NCBI RefSeq assembly: GCF_028372415.1
Contig: NC_092877.1
Span: 387,487,342 to 387,551,341 of the forward strand
DNA length: 64,000 bases
Origin: Notamacropus eugenii
Taxonomy: Eukaryota; Chordata; Mammalia; Diprotodontia; Macropodidae
Reading direction: 5' to 3'
The notes below the pieces were generated by a model, which saw only the letters and a program-made list of their open reading frames with translations, had not been told where the DNA came from and did no database searches. A program made the translations under genes and the position numbers. Shown here piece by piece: positions 58,400 to 64,000 of this stretch. Position 1 is the stretch's first letter. Each line of letters begins with the position of its first letter.

Positions 58400-60829
58400 G
58401 GCCATCACTTCGTTGGAGAGAGGGAGCTAGGCGTGTCACCAGGGACTCTTCAAGGCTTCGCTTGGTCCGGAGGGATGGGCAATCACCGCCCTGCCTGAGC
58501 TCGGAGGTTGGTGGCATTTCGCAAACGTTCAAAGAGCAGATTTGTCCATGTTCTCCACAGTAAGGAGATTCATGGATTCATGGTGATGGAGGGAGCACCA
58601 CTGGGGACACCTCAGCAGCCTGGCTTCAAGGCCCTCATTCTTGAGCCTCAGGTCCTCCCTTGTCCCTCTTTGTCCTCTCAGGCTCCAAGCCTTGGATCCT
58701 CCACCCTTCACAACAGCTTCTGTACCCCACCCCCCCCACCCCCGCAGCCAACACCCCAGCTCAGATCCATGTAACTTGGTCAGTCCAACCAGCATTTATT
58801 GTAAAGTGCTTCACACAGGGTTGGCACCTAGTAAGTGCTTTATAATGGCAGGTTCCTTTTGCTCCCCACTCTTCCCCCATTCCTCTCTCTATAATTCTTT
58901 CTTAGTTCTGCTAAGCTAAGAATGCCCAGCTCTCTGCCAGCCCAGCAGTACTCTCTATACAGCCCCCGGGCCTCCCCTCAGAAATAAAGTGAAAGAAGGT
59001 CCTAACGATGCACTTTGTCCTGGAAGTGGCCTCTGGCCAGGCCACTTCAGACCCCCTTCTCCTCTTAACAGGCTGACCCCTTGCCTGCCAGTCATCAGCC
59101 CTAGCAACTGGTCCTCTGGTCCTCTGTGGGTCCTTCTCCACCCGGGTACTCCCTCAGGGAGGGAAGGAAGGAAGCAGCCAAGTAAAAGGGCCTCCCATTC
59201 CCACTGCCTGGCTCAGACCCTCAGTCCAAGCAAGAGACTTGTCATGCCAGTGGCCTCTGAGCTTTGTGCAGGCACCTCTACCCCCTCCATTTTACCGATG
59301 AGGGGGAGGGGCAGGTCTCTGTCAGTGTGGGCCAGAGGTGGGACTGCAGCCCAGGTCTTGTGCTCCCCCTCTGCCCCACCTTGGGTCCCTCTCCAGAGGA
59401 CACAGGCCTCCTAGCTCCCAGATAGCAGCTGACTGGTCATGGGCCTGGAGTCGCAAATGCAAAACACAGGCCCTGAAGTCCACCTTTATTTCCACTTTCC
59501 TCCTCTGATCCATTACCATGGCCACTGGTAAACAGGGAAAGGCAGAGCAGTCCAGACCTTACCCTGCTGCGGGTCACACCCTCTCCAACAACCCCACAGG
59601 ACCTTCTGTCCCTTCTGAGATTCTAGAGCCAAAAGGGGGAAGCTGCTTATCTCCCGGGCTCAAGCCCTACCTTCCCAAGGCAGGCTGGAAAAGGTAGTGC
59701 TTGTCACACAGGATAGTGTGGTCTGCTGAGCCCTAAGTGTGTGGAAATACAGGTGGAGCAGAGCCCTCAGGCCCACTCCCTGGTCTTCCTGCCTCCCTGG
59801 CCTCACTGCTCAGGGGCATAGCAAGGGGGTGGGAGAACAACATTTTTCGCTGTAGCACGGAGGGCTAGGGTCAGGCCTGGGTCCTGTATCTCAGGAAGGA
59901 CGTGGATGAGCTGGACATCATCCAGAGAGGAGTCTGCAGCCTGCGGCCCTGCCCTCTGATGATCAGCTGAAGGGCCTGAGATCAAGAAGAGATTTGAGGC
60001 AAGGATGACAGCTGTGTGCTGCAGGCTCAGTGTTGGCAGAGTGGAGCTGAGTGACCTGAACACCAAGTTAGGGTGGCTTCTGCTTTGGAGTCCCAGAGTC
60101 AGAACCTGAAGTGATCACTGATAGTCCTGACCCCTCCTCGCCCTGGGGCACTGTGACAGGAGATCTCAGGGACACACTGAATTTTCTCTAGGGCCCAATG
60201 GAGCCTGTCATCCATTTGTGATTGCTGGCTGACGTTTGAGCCCTATCGAATTTTGGAAGTGGGGGGGAAGCTGCTCATTTGCCTCGCAAATGGAAGTCAT
60301 TTGTATCCCAAACTCACCAATGGAAAATGAATTTGATGGCCAAATTCCAATCAGCTAGCTGTGCACCAGGGCTTTGGAGAAAGTCAGGGTAGGCACAGGC
60401 TACTCCCTAAAGACACATCTCCCTAATATGACCTCTGGGCTCCCAGGGCCTCTCCACAATGACTGGGCTAGACTCCGTGACGAGCAGCTGGTGGGCAAGG
60501 AGAGGAAGGGTCTGGGCCCTCAGTGGTTCCCAAGGCCAATTCCTATTGTTCCTGGGTCCAGTTCTTTGCCACAGGGGCCCTGCTAGCCTGCCCAGATATG
60601 TCCTGATCTGGCTGCCCAGGTGGGAGGCCACCCCTCCTAAGAGCCCTGACTTCTGCACTAGTGGGTGAAAGGGTCCCTCAGGAAATAGAGACCAGAAACG
60701 ACTAGGTCAGACTACTTACAGGTATTGTCCAAATTCCAGCAGGCCAAACTGGCACCAGAAAAATGGATTCATTCCATCCATTCATTCATTTATTACACAT
60801 TTACTGCCTTCAGGTGACAGATGAGGGTG
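58400..60829. other. Intergenic DNA, no gene seen
   Basis: Unique-looking sequence with a reversed L2/MIR tail fragment near 58785-58850 (accagcatttattgtaaagt). No convincing open frame. Confidence 0.4.
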
Positions 60830-61110
60830 CATGGTGCCCTTTCCACCCCCAAAATCTCAGTGCTTCCAAATTCCCTGCTTTTGTCAAGGACACCGCAGTC
60901 TCCTGGATCCTGGTTTTCAGTCCTGGCACCATCCTCACCTCCTCACCCTGTCTTCTCCCACATGGCCAATCTACCCATGACACCTCTGCCATCTGTGCCC
61001 TCCCCTCCACTCATGCTCTGGTTCTCATCCCCTCTAGCTGGACTATTGTCACGGTCTCTTAACTGTCTCCCTGCTTGGCACATAGTAGGCACCTGTTGGC
61101 TTGCTCTGCC
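60830..61110 (+). mobile_element. L2 LINE fragment
   Basis: agctggactattgtcacggt and ctgtctccctgcttggcaca are typical of the L2 3' coding region joined to its tail. Confidence 0.6.
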
Positions 61111-62300
61111 TCCTCAGATCTCTGGGGGACAGACTATTGTCCCATTCCATAAAGAGGAGGCTAAGTGACTGGCAAACGAAAGGACCAGGACTATGTTCCA
61201 AGGCTCTGAGTTGGCCTCTCTCCCCATGCTGTTGTTTTGTGGAGAGAGGTTGACAAAGCTGACACCTTGCTTCTAGAGTCTAGGGCTGCTATTACTGGGG
61301 TGGGGGACCCACAAGTGAGAGCCTATAACCTTACCCTGGGCCTCCCCCAACTGAACATTCTAGAGCACCCTAGAACCTGTGAGGTGGAGAATGCAGACCA
61401 GTGGGGAAACTGAGGTTCACTGAAAAGGGACCTGCCTCCCCATGATCACAGAGCTGCCATGTATGCAGACTGGGACTCCTGCCAGCAGGATCTTGGTAGA
61501 CATAAGGTCAGGGGGCTCTCCATCCAACTCAAAAGACGTGTCTGGAGCTACAACTCAACTCAAAGAAGCTGAGGGTGCCAAGCTGGAGGGGAAGGCTGGG
61601 GCCTGCCCTCAAGGAGCTCAGAGGAATCATCAGCCTCAAAGGCTGGTGACCTTCCCAGAAAGGGGTGCAGGCCTCAGCATCCCCATCCAGCAGCTGAGGA
61701 AACAGGTTCTGAGAGGGGTCCCCAGGGTCCCCAGCACTGCCAAGAACAAGGACTGGCTCCTCCACAGCACAGCACTGGCCCTCCCACCTCCTAGGAAGGC
61801 CCTGAGCCCTGGGAGGGGCCATGCTGGAAGGGAAGGATTTCAGCAGGTAGCAGTGAGGAAGCAGAAATCTCCCCCACTCCTAGCCTCACAAAGTGCTGAG
61901 GTCATGGCAAAGGTAGGACCATCCCTGGATTGAGGCCCCAGGGAGGAATATCTGCCAGCGTCTCATTCTAGAAGCCCAGGGTCAGCCCCTCCCAGGTGGG
62001 GTGGGGTCACTGACATCATCCTTACTCATCTAGGGCAAGGGACCAAAGGGGCCCCTCTCCCTTCTGATTCCTGGTTCCCCTAAGCACCCTCCCTGCTTGG
62101 CTTGGAGGAGCCAGCAGGTGGTCACTCAGGTCCCACCCAGGAGGTCAGGGCTGGCTCAGGGTCCCCAAAGAGCTAGGAATACTGTCTTTCACTACCACAC
62201 ATCACAATACAATGGGGCAGCCAGAACTGCCAACTTTGCTCTCAATTGGGACAGGTTGACCCATAAGGTTTGACTGCCTCTTAGGAAAGAAAATATTGAA
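61111..62300. other. Intergenic DNA, no gene seen
   Basis: MIR scraps near 61150 and 61400. A 163-codon + frame at 61442-61933 has no family similarity. Confidence 0.4.
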
Positions 62301-62304
62301 ATGA

Positions 62305-62480
62305 AAATAACAAAAGAGAAAGACAGAGAGACAGAGAGAGAGAGACAGATACAGAGACAGAGAGAGACAAAGGGATAGAGAGAGACAGAGAGATAAGAGA
62401 GACAAAGACATAGAAACAGTCAGCAAGGGAGAAGACAAAGAGAAACAGAGACAGACAGGCAGAGACAGAGGCAAGAACAA
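62305..62480. repeat. (GA)n-rich microsatellite
   Basis: AGAGACAGAGAG-type purine repeat with interruptions; the same motif class as 56245-56365 and the complement of 39293-39574. Confidence 0.9.
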
Positions 62481-63029
62481 GGACAAACACTGAGTCCAGA
62501 GGAAGAGAGGGCGCCATTCCTTGAAGGCATCGGTGATTTCTGTGCCTGGATTGTGGTTCTGGAAATGCCTTGGTATTTTGGATGGACGGCCCCTCCTGGG
62601 AGTCCTCAGAAGTCAGGCCCACTCCTGCCCTCCCTGGAGCCAGAGGATCGGGTCTCAGCTAGGCTGTTGTGCCTGGGCAGGAAACTGCCTTGCCCTCCTC
62701 ACCCCTCGAGGGGTGAGAAGAGAGAGAGGCAGGAGCTGGGGCAGCAGAAGAAGACTGAATGGGCTGGGATGCCAAGGCTCTGGTCTGGATTCTGCTGCTG
62801 ACTGACTGCCTGCCTTCTCAGACCCTCCCCTTAAGGCCTGTTTCCTAGGATGGTATTTTGAATCTGGAAGTCAGTGCATATGCCCATGAGAGGTAGGTCA
62901 AATTTCCACGATGCAGGGACCTTTGCATCTTTTACCTGTGTCCCAGCACACTAACCCTGGCCAAGGTCAGGGCTCTCAAGGATTCGGCTCAGTCTCAAAG
63001 ATGCTGCCCCATTAATCAAACCCTCCATG

Positions 63030-64000
63030 GTTCCAACTGAAGGAATTAGAGTAGGCAAAGAAGGAACAAAACTCTCACTCTTTGCAGATGATGTGATGGC
63101 ATACTTAGAGAACCCTACAGAATCAACTAAAAAACTACTTGAAATAATGAACAACTTTAGCAAAGTTGCAGGATACAAAATAAACCCACATAAACCATCT
63201 GCATTTCTATATACTACTAACAAAGCCCAGCAGCAAGAGATAGAAAGAGAACTTCCTTTTAAAGTTGCTGTAGACATAACATATCTGGGAGTCCACCTGC
63301 CAAGACAAACCCAGGGACTATATGAACACAATTACAAAACGCTTTTCACACAAATAAAGTCAGATATAAATAACTGGAAAAATATCAGTTACTCATGGGT
63401 AAGCTGAGCTAATATAATAAAAATGACAATTCTACTTAAATTAATTTTTGTATTCAGGGCCATGCCAACCAAACTACCAAAAATTATTTTATAGAGCTGA
63501 AAAAATAATAACAAAATTCATTTGGAGGAACAAAAAGTGAAGAATATCAAGGGAATTAATGTGAAAACAGGCAAAGGAAGGCAGCAGTGATCACCAAAAC
63601 TATCTGGTCCTGGCTAACCAAGGGGTGGATAAGTGGAATGGGCTAGGTAATGCAAGACATAACAGTCAATGACTACAGTGATCTACTGTTTGATAAACCA
63701 AAAGATTCCAGTTTCTGGAATAAGAACTCATTATTTAACAAAAACTGCTGAGAAAACTGGAAAATAGCATGGCAGAAACTAGGCATAGACTAACATCTTA
63801 CACCATATGCCAAAACAAAGTCAAAATGGGCACACCATTTAGATAGAAAGATTGATACTATAAGCAAACTGGGAGAGAAAGGAATAGTTTTCCTGTCAGA
63901 TCTATGGAGAAGGGAAGAATTTATGACCAAACAAGAGATGTTTTACTGCCAGTGTTTCTGATAAAGGCCTCATTTCTAAAATATAGAGAGAACTCAATCC
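63030..64000 (+). mobile_element. L1 ORF2 fragment (RT domain onward), cut by the window edge
   Basis: Opens within the RT domain: GKEGTKLSLFADDVMAYLEN holds the catalytic FADD box. The next landmarks are AGYKINPHKPSAFLYT, ITYLGVHLPRQTQGLYE and INNWKNISYSWV, all typical of L1. After codon 126 the frame stops, but later frames continue with further L1 text (NENW/ENWKIAWQK-like, KIDTISKLGEKGIVFLSDL). It is 5'-truncated, its 3' end lies beyond the window, and it is not coding-competent. Confidence 0.88.

Noticed and set aside
63027..63407. Retroviral pol gene because of the FADD reverse-transcriptase box
   Set aside because: Following motifs (GYKINPHK, ITYLGVHL, NNWKNISYSWV) are LINE-1 specific; no LTR, gag or protease is present.
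51561..64000. A second protein gene upstream of ATP2A3, such as ZZEF1
   Set aside because: No exon with recognisable peptide and splice sites was found; only repeats and unique DNA are visible.

Overview
The window is a piece of a mammalian nuclear genome, almost certainly marsupial. It has one recognisable protein gene, spread over short exons with consensus splice sites. The rest is dense with interspersed repeats: MIR and L2 remnants, L3/CR1 remnants, diverged L1 copies of marsupial character, hAT-like fragments, and many long (CA)n, (CT)n and purine or pyrimidine microsatellites. There is no bacterial-type operon, CRISPR array or origin. The species cannot be fixed from sequence alone.

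The gene is the 5' part of ATP2A3 (SERCA3), on the minus strand. Eight coding exons were located by eye at 50835-50718, 28762-28745, 27958-27876, 23172-23068, 22528-22390, 18973-18893, 17230-17145 and 15982-15518. Their lengths are 118, 18, 83, 105, 139, 81, 86 and 465 nt. Joined in phase they give exactly 365 codons with no stop or frameshift. They run from the initiator Met, through transmembrane helices M1-M4 and the A-domain TGES loop, to the phosphorylated aspartate motif DKTGT (D351) and a few residues beyond. The 18-nt second exon is a microexon below the size of any ORF search. Exons 9 onward (nucleotide-binding domain, rest of the P-domain, M5-M10) were not found and probably lie beyond position 1, which would make intron 8 at least 15.5 kb.

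Layout: 1-15517 is intron 8 with L2, L1, MIR and SINE relics, including an L1 with an 11-bp target-site duplication inside an older L2. 15518-28762 holds exons 8 to 2; its introns carry a long (GT)n tract directly against the exon 7 acceptor and a hexamer-based minisatellite with higher-order structure. 28763-50717 is the 22-kb intron 1, with L2, MIR, CR1/L3, a hairpin MITE, microsatellites and a G23 run. 50100-51560 is the CpG-rich promoter/exon 1 region, with GC boxes, a CCAAT box, a perfect octamer and a G21 homopolymer. 51560-64000 is upstream intergenic DNA with L2 relics, a hAT-like fragment and an L1 ORF2 fragment running off the right edge.

No new multi-gene system is visible. The most interesting signals are the (UG)n tract that replaces the polypyrimidine tract of exon 7, the 42/30-bp higher-order minisatellite of intron 3, and the octamer-CCAAT-GC-box promoter of a gene known to be highly expressed in blood cells. 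Repeat family names come from recognised consensus motifs, not a database search, and repeat boundaries are approximate.
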